Assembly (NCBI GenBank): GCA_964402175.1 | Contig: CAYOBN010000008.1 | Location: 1 to 64,000, forward strand | Length of the DNA: 64,000 nucleotides | From: JAWKUK01 sp964402175 | GTDB taxonomy: Bacteria > Planctomycetota > UBA1135 > GCA-002686595 | Direction: 5' to 3' | In this document: piece by piece, positions 7,772-15,689 of the stretch | How the letters are laid out: each line of letters opens with the position of its first letter | How positions within the stretch are numbered: the stretch's first letter is position 1 | The notes under the pieces: model-generated | The model's database searches: none | What the model was told of the DNA's origin: nothing | What the model saw: only the letters and a program-made list of their open reading frames with translations | Position numbers and translations under genes: made by a program

Positions 7772-9700
7772 ATGCGTTCGTTTACGCCTCTCCTCCTTGC
7801 AGCGCTCGTCTCCGCGGAGCGCTCGTTCGCCCAAGAAGCCACGGTGACGCCCTCGCTGCGCGTCAATGTCGGCGGATTCAACCCGTCCGGCGCCAACGCC
7901 ATCGACGGCGCCACCGTCGTCAGCGCGGGCAACGGCGTCTTCCATGCCGCGTGGGTGGATCAGTTCGGGACGACCTCCAGCCGTCAGGACATCTACTTCG
8001 CGACGTCGACGGACAACGGGGCGACGTTCAGCGCGCCGGTCCGCGTGGACCTCGGCGACCTGCAGAACGAGTTCGACTCGGATCAACTGCACATGGCGGT
8101 GACCGACAGCGGCGTGATCGTCGTCCTCTGGGAAGAGAAGCGGGACGCCGCGACGTTCGGCACCACGTCGGCGGAGCGGGGGACGGAGGACCTCTACTAC
8201 AACCGCTCGACAGACGGTGGGGCGACCTGGATGGCGGCGGCGCTGCCGCTGAACACCGCGACCGCGGGCGCCAACGTCGCGAGCGACATCGACCGTGCTT
8301 GGATCGAAGCCGACGGTGAGACCTTCCACGTGACGTGGGAAGAGGACACCGCGACCGCCCTCAACGGGAACGAAGAGGTCTGGTACACCCGTAGCACCGA
8401 TGCTGGTGCGACGTGGTCGACGCCGGTGATCCTCAACGCGAACCCCGGCGTCCTCGACGTCGACGACCCCAAGGTGGTCGCCGATGGGGGTACGGTCATC
8501 GTCTACTGGGTCGAGGACAACGGCGCGGCGACGACCAGCGACGACATCGTGATCGTGCGCTCCACCGACGGTGGCGCGACCTTCGGTCTCCCGACGGTGA
8601 TCGAGTCGGACCTCTCTGGTAACGTCGACGACACCCTCGCTGCCATGGACGGCCAGCTCGTTTCGATCGCGTACAACGAGAACTTCCCCGGTGATCCCGC
8701 CGGTGAAGGTGTCGTCGCGATCGTCTCGACCGATGGCGGCGCGACGTGGTTGCCCGAGGTCGTGATCTCGGCCCAGATGTACGCCGTCACGAACGCCGAT
8801 GCCGACGTACCCTCGGTCGCGGTTCACGGTGACAGCGTGTACATCGTCTACGACGAGGACAGCCGCGACCGCCTCGCGGGTGGCACCGGCGACAGCGGCG
8901 GTAACGTGTGTTACCTCGCGTACACGAACGACCGTGGCGCCACGTGGAACGTCGACGTCGACATCGAGAACGGCCGCATCTCGAACCGCCCGCGCATCGT
9001 CGCCAACGACGAAGTCGTCGTGATCTACAAGGAGTACAACGCCAACGGTGCGAACGTACCGGTCTTCGGTTGGTCGACGGATGCCGGAGCGACCTGGTCG
9101 AACTTCGCGCAGGTGCCCGGCGCGGGCCCCGATGTCGACGAAGGCAACGGCGCCAACGAGTCGCGTTACCTCGCGCTCGATGCGAGCTCGAACGTCGCGG
9201 TGGCGGTGTACATGGACAACCAGCCGACGGGCGCGAACGAGGTCTACTCGAGCTCGGTCCGCGTCGCGCTGCCGGTCGGTGTGGCGTACTGCAGCGCGGT
9301 CGCGAACTCGACGGGTTTCCCGGGCTCGCTGCGCGCCCAAGGCAACGTGCGCGCCGCAGAGAACGCGCTGACGCTCGTCGCCGAGTCGCTGCCCGTCGGC
9401 ACGGTCGGCTTCTTCCTCACGAGCACGACGGAGGGCTTTGTGCCCGGAGTGCAGGGCGGCGCCGGGAACCTCTGCCTGGGTGGCAACATCGGGCGCGGCG
9501 TCGGCGGCGCGATCGTGACCTCGGACGCCAACGGCTCCGCCCGCATCGCGGCGGACCTCGCGGCGCTGCCCCAGCCCTCTGGCGCGGTCGCTGCGCTCGC
9601 GGGTGAGACCTGGTCCTTCCAGTTCTGGCACCGCGACCTGATCGCTCAGGTCGCGACGACCTCGAACCTCACGAACGGCGTCCGCGTGACGTTCGAGTGA
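7772..9700 (+). CDS. Secreted BNR-repeat (sialidase-fold) protein with planctomycete C-terminal domain
   Basis: A predicted secreted protein of about 640 residues. The ATG at 7772 begins a signal peptide (MRSFTPLLLAALVSAERSFAQ, cleavage after SFA); an in-frame GTG at 7688 would add a non-hydrophobic leader. Residues of about 25-510 contain six or more BNR/Asp-box motifs (S-x-D-x-G-x-T-W, for example 'STDAGATWS', 'STDGGATWL', 'TNDRGATWN') spaced about 50-70 residues, which predicts a sialidase-like beta-propeller. The sialidase arginine triad cannot be confirmed by eye, so enzymatic function is uncertain. The last 120 residues, from 'AYCSAVANSTGFPGSL' to 'ETWSFQFWHRD', form a separate module with two conserved cysteines that I associate with planctomycete secreted proteins. 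A strong terminator follows. Confidence 0.82.
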   Translation: MRSFTPLLLAALVSAERSFAQEATVTPSLRVNVGGFNPSGANAIDGATVVSAGNGVFHAAWVDQFGTTSSRQDIYFATSTDNGATFSAPVRVDLGDLQNEFDSDQLHMAVTDSGVIVVLWEEKRDAATFGTTSAERGTEDLYYNRSTDGGATWMAAALPLNTATAGANVASDIDRAWIEADGETFHVTWEEDTATALNGNEEVWYTRSTDAGATWSTPVILNANPGVLDVDDPKVVADGGTVIVYWVEDNGAATTSDDIVIVRSTDGGATFGLPTVIESDLSGNVDDTLAAMDGQLVSIAYNENFPGDPAGEGVVAIVSTDGGATWLPEVVISAQMYAVTNADADVPSVAVHGDSVYIVYDEDSRDRLAGGTGDSGGNVCYLAYTNDRGATWNVDVDIENGRISNRPRIVANDEVVVIYKEYNANGANVPVFGWSTDAGATWSNFAQVPGAGPDVDEGNGANESRYLALDASSNVAVAVYMDNQPTGANEVYSSSVRVALPVGVAYCSAVANSTGFPGSLRAQGNVRAAENALTLVAESLPVGTVGFFLTSTTEGFVPGVQGGAGNLCLGGNIGRGVGGAIVTSDANGSARIAADLAALPQPSGAVAALAGETWSFQFWHRDLIAQVATTSNLTNGVRVTFE

Positions 9701-9758
9701 GCGCTGCTTGGGCTCGGGAGATCGGCGCGGAGGGACCTCTGCGCCGTGAAGTTCGACG

Positions 9759-9791
9759 GAGGGCGCCGCCTGGTGGACAGGCGGCGCCCTC
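9759..9791. terminator. Bidirectional hairpin terminator between convergent genes
   Basis: A perfect 13-bp stem (9759-9771 with 9779-9791, core AGGGCGCCGCCT) closes a 7-base loop. It sits 58 bases after the BNR protein and 29 bases beyond the end of the minus-strand small-protein run, so it can serve both transcripts. Confidence 0.75.
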
Positions 9792-9820
9792 TGTGTTGCA
9801 GCGCCCGTGCGTGGCGCGCC

Positions 9821-10015
9821 TCAGAGCGTGTAGCGGCCGAGCTCCGTGAAGCCGCCCTCGGCGGCGAGCCAGAGCCACAACACGGCGGCCGCGACGGCGA
9901 TCGGGGGCAGGATCCAGCACAGCCAGAGGCCGCTCACAGGGCGCTCCTGGGCGCCCGCGGGCCGCCCAGCCGTGGAGCCGCTCGGTCCCTGGCCCGGCGC
10001 TGCGGTGGCGCCCAT
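9821..10015 (-). CDS. Small single-pass membrane protein, 64 aa
   Basis: A 64-residue protein with a Gly/Pro/Ala-rich cytosolic start and one strong hydrophobic segment at about residues 29-51 ('LWLCWILPPIAVAAAVLWLW'), then a short polar tail. I do not recognise the family. Its ATG overlaps the stop of the preceding 42-residue gene by one base (TGATG), so the two are almost certainly translated together. It is the last gene of the carbamoyltransferase run, just before a terminator. Most likely a small accessory subunit of whatever envelope process that run carries out. The coupling supports a real gene despite its size. Confidence 0.6.
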   Translation of the reverse strand: MGATAAPGQGPSGSTAGRPAGAQERPVSGLWLCWILPPIAVAAAVLWLWLAAEGGFTELGRYTL

Positions 10016-10143
10016 CAGCGCAGGTTGTAGCCGTGCGGATCGAGGGACTCGCCGCTGCCGAAGAGCACGACGCCCAGGACGACGACGGCGAACAGCACGA
10101 TCGGGACGACGATCCAGGCCCAGTTCTCGCGGAGGAACTTCAT
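10015..10143 (-). CDS. 42-aa membrane protein, SxtK/DUF5989-like
   Basis: A 42-residue protein: an amphipathic start (MKFLRENWAW), one transmembrane helix at about 11-29 ('IVVPIVLFAVVVLGVVLFG') and a short tail ending in 'DPHGYNLR'. The layout 'FLRExW...P(I/L)V(L)...G...' matches my memory of DUF5989 proteins, tiny membrane proteins (SxtK in the saxitoxin cluster) that accompany NodU/SxtI carbamoyltransferases. It lies five genes downstream of such a carbamoyltransferase on the same strand. The typical 'VAPFIYTLF' ending is missing here but is present at the end of the SGNH hydrolase in the same run. Translationally coupled to the 64-residue gene. Family assignment is tentative; existence as a gene is likely. 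Confidence 0.6.
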   Translation of the reverse strand: MKFLRENWAWIVVPIVLFAVVVLGVVLFGSGESLDPHGYNLR

Positions 10144-10189
10144 CGCTGTAGGGTGCAAGGCTAACCGAATCCCGCCCGATGCAACAGGC

Positions 10190-10522
10190 TCAGCAGCCGC
10201 CGCGGCTCCCGTCCCCGGTGCGCTGTCCCAAGAGGTATCCGTAGGCCTCCCGGATGAAGGCGTCGAGGCCCGGGGGAGCGCCCGCGAGGAACTCGACGAG
10301 CGCCTCGGTGGGCCGCTCGTCCCAGTAGCCGCGTGCGGCGAGCTGGTTCAGCGCGCGGCAGCGCTCGCCGTGTGTCGGGGCGGTCCGGGCGCGCTCGAGC
10401 AGGTGCGGGAACGTGTCCTCGCGGCAGCGCTCCGACACCATCGTCGCAACGAGCAGTGTCCCCGCGAGCGCGAGGAGCACGGCGATCCAGCGCCGTTCAC
10501 GGCGCGCGAGCGCGGCGCTCAT
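10190..10522 (-). CDS. Small membrane-anchored protein, 110 aa
   Basis: A 110-residue protein of unknown family. Residues of about 10-29 ('RWIAVLLALAGTLLVATMVS') are a signal anchor; the rest is an alpha-helical, Arg/Leu-rich domain with 'LLERARTAPTHGERCRALNQLAARGYWDERPTEALVEFL', reminiscent of one or two HEAT/ARM-like helical pairs, and two cysteines (33 and 54). The ATG at 10522 overlaps the stop of the upstream glycosyltransferase (ATGA), which fixes the start. Forty-six bases separate it from the next small gene. The location suggests it is an accessory factor for the membrane glycosyltransferase or carbamoyltransferase. Confidence 0.65.
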   Translation of the reverse strand: MSAALARRERRWIAVLLALAGTLLVATMVSERCREDTFPHLLERARTAPTHGERCRALNQLAARGYWDERPTEALVEFLAGAPPGLDAFIREAYGYLLGQRTGDGSRGGC

Positions 10523-11934
10523 CGCAGCGCCTCCAAGCTGGCCCAGGTGGGCGGCAGGCTGACGTACCAGGCGCAGCCGAGGCCTGCGAGCAGGAGCCCA
10601 GCGAGCGCGCAGCGCCTGCGAGATACGGGCAAGCGCTCGCGCGCGAGCCACGCACCGGCGGCGAGGAGGAGCAGCAGCTCCGCGGGCGCACGGAAGCGCG
10701 ACATCGCGACGAGCAAGCCCGGCGCGAGCAGGGCCGCCGTCGCCGCTGCGAGCAAGCCGCGACCGTAGGGTGCACAGCGAGCGAAGACGAGCCCGAGGGT
10801 GCCGAAGAGACCGAGCAGCAGCGCCTCGCCGACGGCGGCCCACCCGATGCCGCGCCGCACGGGCCGTGCGTCGAGCGGCGCGTGGTAGGACTCGAGCCGC
10901 ACGTGTTTGACCATGTAGGACAGCGGCGTCAAGAGGTCCGCCGCCCGCAACAGGCGCGTGCGCGCGATGTACCCAGGATGGGCGAGCGCGAACCGGAGCC
11001 CGTCGCGCACGTGCTGGCCGTCGCGCGTCGCGGTGTTGCCGCCGACGCGCCGCGGCCAGGCTGGCGGCGGATCGGCGAGGAGCCGCGCGCGCAGCCCGCT
11101 GCCCGGGACCCCAACGGGGTTCGGATCGGACAGCCGGACGAGGTCGAAGTTCGTGTAGAGCCCGTTGAGCCCCAGGTACACGTTGGTCCCGGACGTCACC
11201 GCGAGCGGCACGACCTTGCCGTACACGACGAGGTTGCGCGCCGTCCACGGGGCGATCACCGCCGCCGCAGTCGCCAGCACTACGCCCGCAGCACGGACGC
11301 CCGCGCGGCGGGTGTCGCGGGTGGCGCAGACGATCCACGGCGCGAGCGCGAGGGTGAGGACGAGACCGACCTCGCGGGTCAGTGTCGCGAGCCCGAGCAG
11401 CGCGCCTGCGAGGGGCAAGCGGTACCAGGGCGCGGCGCTCTGTTCGCGGGCTGCGCGCGCGAGCGCCGTGAGCGCGAGCAGGAACAAGAGCCCGAAGAGC
11501 GCCTCACTCTTCGCCATGTGCGCATACGGCACGAGCGGCAGGTAGAGCGCGTACAGCCAGCCGGCCGCGCGCGCGGCGCGCGCACCCGCCAGCGTCCGCG
11601 CGAGCTGCATCAGCGCGGCGCCGACCAGCACCGCGAGCAGCGTCTGCACCACCCGCACCGCGAGCACTCCGTGGTCGCCGAAGACCCCGAAACACGCCGC
11701 GACGAGCGCCGGGAAACCCGGCGGCCATTGGCCGGTGTACACGCCGTGCTCCACCCACGCGCGCCCGAGGCGCAGGTACTGGGGCTCGTCGCCGATGAAC
11801 ACGGCCCCGTGCGCCGCGTACAGGAACGGCAGGCGCACGAGGAGCGCCGCGAGGAGCGGCGCGAAGTCGGCCCAGCCGGAGCGCGCTCCAGTGGCGGACG
11901 CGGACTCCGGTAGGGGGGGCAGGGCCGACCTCAC
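10519..11934 (-). CDS. GT39/ArnT-like membrane glycosyltransferase
   Basis: A 471-residue polytopic membrane protein with about 10-12 predicted helices. Near the N-terminus, after the first helix, it has 'VFIGDEPQYLRLGRAWVEHG', the loop Asp-Glu pair and following helix typical of dolichyl-phosphate-mannose/ArnT-type (GT39/GT83, GT-C fold) enzymes. 'HMAKSEALFGLLFLLALTAL' and 'IAPWTARNLVVYGK' are further family-like segments. Such enzymes take a sugar from a polyprenyl-phosphate carrier and attach it to a lipid or protein outside the membrane. The start is GTG at 11934, 4 bases after the SGNH gene stop. Its place between an SGNH hydrolase and a carbamoyltransferase suggests modification of a surface glycan or glycolipid. 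Acceptor unknown. Confidence 0.75.
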   Translation of the reverse strand: MRSALPPLPESASATGARSGWADFAPLLAALLVRLPFLYAAHGAVFIGDEPQYLRLGRAWVEHGVYTGQWPPGFPALVAACFGVFGDHGVLAVRVVQTLLAVLVGAALMQLARTLAGARAARAAGWLYALYLPLVPYAHMAKSEALFGLLFLLALTALARAAREQSAAPWYRLPLAGALLGLATLTREVGLVLTLALAPWIVCATRDTRRAGVRAAGVVLATAAAVIAPWTARNLVVYGKVVPLAVTSGTNVYLGLNGLYTNFDLVRLSDPNPVGVPGSGLRARLLADPPPAWPRRVGGNTATRDGQHVRDGLRFALAHPGYIARTRLLRAADLLTPLSYMVKHVRLESYHAPLDARPVRRGIGWAAVGEALLLGLFGTLGLVFARCAPYGRGLLAAATAALLAPGLLVAMSRFRAPAELLLLLAAGAWLARERLPVSRRRCALAGLLLAGLGCAWYVSLPPTWASLEALR

Positions 11935-11938
11935 CCGC

Positions 11939-13480
11939 TCAGAAGAGCGTGTAGATGAAGGGAGCGACGAGCGGCGAGCTCGCGGCGACCACCAGGAGGC
12001 TGCCGACCGTGACGAGCACCACGAGCAACGGCATCAGGTACCAGTGCCCGCGCAGCGTGAAGCACTTGAGCAGCTCCGCCGCTGTGCCGAGCCGGTCCCC
12101 GAGTTTGTAGGCGACGAAGCCGAGGATCGCGGCGATCGCCGCGAGGAGCGCGATCTGGGCGGTGCGCGGCGGCAGCATCCCGATCGACGTCGAGCCCCCG
12201 ATCGCGATCGTGAAGATCGTCGCGAGCAGCAGGCCGACCTTCAGGAAGGCGCCGACGGCGTTCTCGTCCGCGTAGGTGCGCACGTACAGCGTCCCGAGCA
12301 GCAACCACAGCACGCCGAAGACGGGCAGCCAGCCCGGCAGCCCGCCGGTCTTCGCGGGCGGCGGCGCCAGGGCGACCTCCGTCGCGCGCGCAGGCAGGAG
12401 GCCCTTGCTGTCGAGCGTGTCGTGCAGGTACCGCGCGAGCGTGTGGTTGCCCGCTGCGTTCAGGTGCCAGTCGTGGGTGTGGTACTGCGGCTCGGTCGCG
12501 CCGCGCAGGGCCGCGAGCGGATCGAGGACGTGCTCGGTGCCCGTGGCTGCGGCCTGCAGCAGGAACTGGTACGGCAGCGCCGGGTCCCAGGTCGTTCGGG
12601 GCAACTTCAGTACCTTCGCGCCCATCGTCGCGTCCGCGTAGTTCGCGTCGATCTGGCTCTTCGAGGGGATCGGGCACAGGGCGAGCTTCGCGCCGAGCTT
12701 CTGCGCGACGGCGCCCATCTGGTGCAGGATGCCGCTGGTGCGCCGCTGCGCCTCGAGCACGAGCTCGGGCGGGTTCACGAGCAGCACCGCTTGTTCGGCC
12801 AGGATCTCCTGCTCCGTGCCCGTCACCTTGACCCGCGGGAGCGGCGTCTTCCGGTGCAGCAACTTGTAGCCGAGGGCTGTTTTCTCGACGAGCGAGCGGC
12901 TCATTCGGTCCGCGAGCTCCCGCGGCTCGCGCGCGCCGCGCACGTCGTACGTGGGTTTGTCGGAGCCCGCGTAGGCCGCTTGGCTGTTCCAGTAGATGTC
13001 GTTCTCGTAGGGGAACACGAGCACGAGGTCCGGCGACCACGCCGCGCCGTGGGTTTCGAGCCAGGCGAGCTGCTGGTCCGTCGAATACGCCTGGACACCG
13101 GCATTGACGACCTCGACCTTGCGGCCCTCCGCTTGCCACCAGTGCTCGAGCATGTCGACGAAGAGCTCGTCGCGCTGCACGGTGTATCCGAGGGTGAACG
13201 AGTCGCCGAGGCACAACACCCGGAACACACCCGCGGGTTTCGTCGTGTCGCCCTGGTAGTCGTCGCGCAGGCCGTGCGCGTCGGTCGCGATGTCCGCGCG
13301 GAAGCCCTTGCCCTCGAAGGTGAACTCGTGGTTCGGGCGCAGGGACCAGCCGAGGTCGCGGTCGAAGCGTAGGCCCGTGTTCGGCGGCCCCATGCCCAGG
13401 AGGCGCAGGCCGCCCTCGGCGACGAGCGCCGCGATGAAGAGGCTCACCGCGAGGGCGAGCAGCACGTTGATGGCTTTCAT
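11939..13480 (-). CDS. SGNH/GDSL hydrolase with membrane tail ending in a DUF5989/SxtK-like module
   Basis: A 513-residue protein in three parts. Residues 1-25 form a signal anchor. Residues of about 30-365 are an SGNH hydrolase domain: 'VLCLGDSFTLGY' (nucleophile Ser94), 'VFPYENDIYWN' (the Asn block) and 'HDWHLNAAGNH' with the Asp337-x-His339 pair. Residues of about 385-513 hold four hydrophobic helices and finish with 'VVAASSPLVAPFIYTLF', which closely resembles the end of small DUF5989/SxtK proteins. The active site faces the periplasm if the anchor is as predicted. SGNH enzymes in such loci remove or transfer O-acyl groups on glycans. It sits 5 bases after the carbamoyltransferase stop. 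The fusion of hydrolase and DUF5989-like tail is the odd feature. Confidence 0.82.
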   Translation of the reverse strand: MKAINVLLALAVSLFIAALVAEGGLRLLGMGPPNTGLRFDRDLGWSLRPNHEFTFEGKGFRADIATDAHGLRDDYQGDTTKPAGVFRVLCLGDSFTLGYTVQRDELFVDMLEHWWQAEGRKVEVVNAGVQAYSTDQQLAWLETHGAAWSPDLVLVFPYENDIYWNSQAAYAGSDKPTYDVRGAREPRELADRMSRSLVEKTALGYKLLHRKTPLPRVKVTGTEQEILAEQAVLLVNPPELVLEAQRRTSGILHQMGAVAQKLGAKLALCPIPSKSQIDANYADATMGAKVLKLPRTTWDPALPYQFLLQAAATGTEHVLDPLAALRGATEPQYHTHDWHLNAAGNHTLARYLHDTLDSKGLLPARATEVALAPPPAKTGGLPGWLPVFGVLWLLLGTLYVRTYADENAVGAFLKVGLLLATIFTIAIGGSTSIGMLPPRTAQIALLAAIAAILGFVAYKLGDRLGTAAELLKCFTLRGHWYLMPLLVVLVTVGSLLVVAASSPLVAPFIYTLF

Positions 13481-13485
13481 GGCGT

Positions 13486-15279
13486 TCAGCTCACCATCTG
13501 GGTCACGGAGTCGCCCTCGTGGCGCAGGTGGAAGACCGTGTCGGCGATCTTCTTCTTGGCGCTCGCTTCGATGACGTAGTTGTTGAGGAACAGGAGGTCC
13601 ATGCCGCTGAGGCTGAACGTGTTGAACGCGTGCGCCGGCGACTCGACGATCGGCTCGCCCTTCAGGTTGAAGGACGTGTTCATGATGACCGGGACGCCGG
13701 TGAGCTCACCGAAGCGCTCGATCAGGCGGTGGTACGCCGGGTTCGTCTGTTTGTAGACGGTCTGGAGGCGCCCCGAGCCGTCTTCGTGCGTGATCGCGGG
13801 CAGCACGCTGCGCTTCTCCGGGCGCACGGGGGCGACGTACAGCATGAACCGGGCGGGGAAGTGCCGCTGCGCCTCGGGGATGTCGAAGAACTCGTTGGCG
13901 CGCTCTTCGGTCACCGAAGGGGCGAACGGGCGGAACGCTTCGCGGAACTTGATCGTCGCGTTCAGCTTGTCCTTCATCTCCGAGCGGCGCGGATCGGCGA
14001 TGATCGAGCGCGCTCCGAGCGCGCGCGGACCCCACTCGAAGCGGCCGCGCATCCAGCCGCAGACGTTGCCGTCGACCAGCGCCTTCGCGGCGTAGTCGAA
14101 GAACGCCTCGTCGTCGTCGAACTTCTTGAACGGGATGTCGTACTTGCGCAGGAACGCCTCGACCTCCGCGTCGTTGTGCTCGGAGCCGAGGTACGCGTGC
14201 TCGAGCGCCGGACCGCGCGGGTTGCCGAGGATGTGGTTGTACGCCCAGTAAGCCGCGCCCACGCAGCAACCGTCGTCGCCGGGCGCCGGGTGCACGTAGA
14301 CATCCGTGAACGGACCCTTGCGCAGCAACTTGTAGTTCGCGACCGAGTTCAGCGCCACGCCGCCCGCGAGGCACAGGTTCTTCATCCCCGTGAGCTGGTG
14401 CAGGTGCGTGATCATCTTGAGGAGGATCTCCTCGGTGACACGCTGAATGCTCGCCGCCATGTCGCAGTAGAACGGGTCGAGCGACTTGTCCTGCAGCTTC
14501 GGGTCGCGGCGCGGCCGCCCGAAGTGGTCCTCGAACGCCTTGCTGAGCGTGTCGTTCGTCGAGTGGTGGTACTGGAAGTACCGCATGTCGTGCCAGAGGG
14601 AGCCATCCTCGGCGACGTGCAGGATCTCGTAGATCTTGTCGACGTACTTGGGCTGCCCGTAGGGGTGCATGCCCATCAGCTTGTATTCACCCTCGTTGAT
14701 CTCGAAGCCGCAGTAGGCGGTGAACGCCGAGTACAGCAAACCGAGCGAGTGGGGGAAGCGCATCTCCTTGATGACCTCCACCTTGTTGCCGCGGCCGATG
14801 CCCATCGTCGAGGTCGTCCATTCACCGGCGCCGTCGACGGTCAGGATCGCGGACTCCTCGAACGGCGACGTGAAGAAGCTCGACGCCGCGTGTGAGACGT
14901 GGTGGTCGGCGAAGAGCAGCTTCGAGCGCGGCACACCGAGCTCGCGGCTCATCATCGACTTGATCCACAGCTTGTCCGAGATCCAGCGCTGCATCGACTC
15001 GCGGAAGACCGAGGCGCTCTTCGGAAAGGTCGCCATCGCGGTCAGGAGCATGCGCTCCATCTTCACGAAGGGCTTCTCGTAGAAGACGATGTAGTCGACG
15101 TCGTGGATCGAGATGCCGCCGGTGCGCAGGGCGAATTCGATCGCGAGCTTCGGGAAGCCCGAGTCGTGTTTGACGCGGCTGAAGCGCTCTTCGGCGGCGG
15201 CGGCGACGAGCACGCCGTCCTTGACGAGCGCGGCCGCGGAGTCGTGGTAATAGAACGAGAGCCCGAGGACGTTGACCAT
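13486..15279 (-). CDS. NodU/SxtI-type O-carbamoyltransferase
   Basis: A 597-residue cytoplasmic enzyme of the NodU/CmcH/TobZ/SxtI family, which uses carbamoyl phosphate and ATP (through carbamoyl-adenylate) to put a carbamoyl group on a hydroxyl. The N-terminal YrdC/Kae1-like domain has 'GLSFYYHDSAAALVKDG', 'AAAEERFSRVKHDSGFP' and the metal-binding 'FADHHVSHAASSF' near residues 123-135, followed by 'LTVDGAGEW'. Then come 'LCLAGGVALNSVAN' and the C-terminal domain with 'GRFEWGPRALGARSI' and 'NATIKFREAFRPFAPS'. All the motifs I know are intact. The substrate is probably a surface sugar or lipid, judging from the glycosyltransferase and SGNH hydrolase downstream. The upstream 69-residue SxtJ-like gene ends 9 bases before its ATG at 15279. 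Confidence 0.93.
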   Translation of the reverse strand: MVNVLGLSFYYHDSAAALVKDGVLVAAAAEERFSRVKHDSGFPKLAIEFALRTGGISIHDVDYIVFYEKPFVKMERMLLTAMATFPKSASVFRESMQRWISDKLWIKSMMSRELGVPRSKLLFADHHVSHAASSFFTSPFEESAILTVDGAGEWTTSTMGIGRGNKVEVIKEMRFPHSLGLLYSAFTAYCGFEINEGEYKLMGMHPYGQPKYVDKIYEILHVAEDGSLWHDMRYFQYHHSTNDTLSKAFEDHFGRPRRDPKLQDKSLDPFYCDMAASIQRVTEEILLKMITHLHQLTGMKNLCLAGGVALNSVANYKLLRKGPFTDVYVHPAPGDDGCCVGAAYWAYNHILGNPRGPALEHAYLGSEHNDAEVEAFLRKYDIPFKKFDDDEAFFDYAAKALVDGNVCGWMRGRFEWGPRALGARSIIADPRRSEMKDKLNATIKFREAFRPFAPSVTEERANEFFDIPEAQRHFPARFMLYVAPVRPEKRSVLPAITHEDGSGRLQTVYKQTNPAYHRLIERFGELTGVPVIMNTSFNLKGEPIVESPAHAFNTFSLSGMDLLFLNNYVIEASAKKKIADTVFHLRHEGDSVTQMVS

Positions 15280-15288
15280 AGGAGCGAA

Positions 15289-15498
15289 TCAGTCCTGCCG
15301 GCGAGCGGCGCTGAGGGTGTCGTTGCGGCCGGTCCAGCGCGTCCAGTTGCCCGCGGGGCGGCGCTTCAGGTGCAGCGGGTCCGCGACCCACTGGTAGACG
15401 AGCGCAAAGGGCCCGAGCACGACGTAATAGAGCACCGTGAGGAGGAGCCGCGAGAGCATGCTCCCGAAGCGCTCGGAGAACCGGAGGAGGGCGTCCAT
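15289..15498 (-). CDS. 69-aa membrane protein resembling the C-terminal part of SxtJ
   Basis: A 69-residue protein with one hydrophobic helix at about 18-38 ('LLLTVLYYVVLGPFALVYQW') and then a polar tail 'DPLHLKRRPAGNWTRW'. The sequence 'YxxVxxPxxLVxxxxxDPLxLK(R)xPxxxxxW' is the pattern I recall at the C-terminus of SxtJ-family membrane proteins that sit beside carbamoyltransferases. The ATG at 15498 gives the first helix; a longer reading adds an Arg/Pro-rich leader with no helix. It is the first gene of the minus-strand run and lies 9 bases before the carbamoyltransferase. A shortened SxtJ is the likely identity, stated with moderate confidence. Confidence 0.7.
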   Translation of the reverse strand: MDALLRFSERFGSMLSRLLLTVLYYVVLGPFALVYQWVADPLHLKRRPAGNWTRWTGRNDTLSAARRQD

Positions 15499-15574
15499 GG
15501 GGGATGGGGGCAGCGGCCGGAGGGCGGGTCGGGCCCTCGGTCGAGCCCCGAAGGATACTCGGTCCACACGCGCC

Positions 15575-15612
15575 ACGGCGCCGCGCGCCCGCTGAAGAGC
15601 GCGCGGCGCCGT
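15575..15612 (-). terminator. Perfect 14-bp hairpin after the HtrA-like gene
   Basis: ACGGCGCCGCGCGC (15575-15588) pairs with 15599-15612 around a 10-base loop. It is 77 bases past the protease stop and 76 bases ahead of the SxtJ-like start, so it likely separates the protease transcript from the carbamoyltransferase run. No T-run is present. Confidence 0.65.
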
Positions 15613-15689
15613 ACGGGCGTCGCGGGATGCGACAGGGCGCCGGGACCGCCGGGCTCCGGCCCATGGGCGGAGCAGGTCCAGACCGGGCC

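Noticed and set aside
7772..9700. Calling the BNR protein an active sialidase
   Set aside because: Asp-boxes are clear but the arginine triad and catalytic Tyr/Glu could not be located; only the fold is supported.
9821..15498. A full saxitoxin-type biosynthetic locus
   Set aside because: Only the carbamoyltransferase-associated pieces are present; no polyketide synthase-like SxtA, amidinotransferase or tailoring oxygenases occur in the window.
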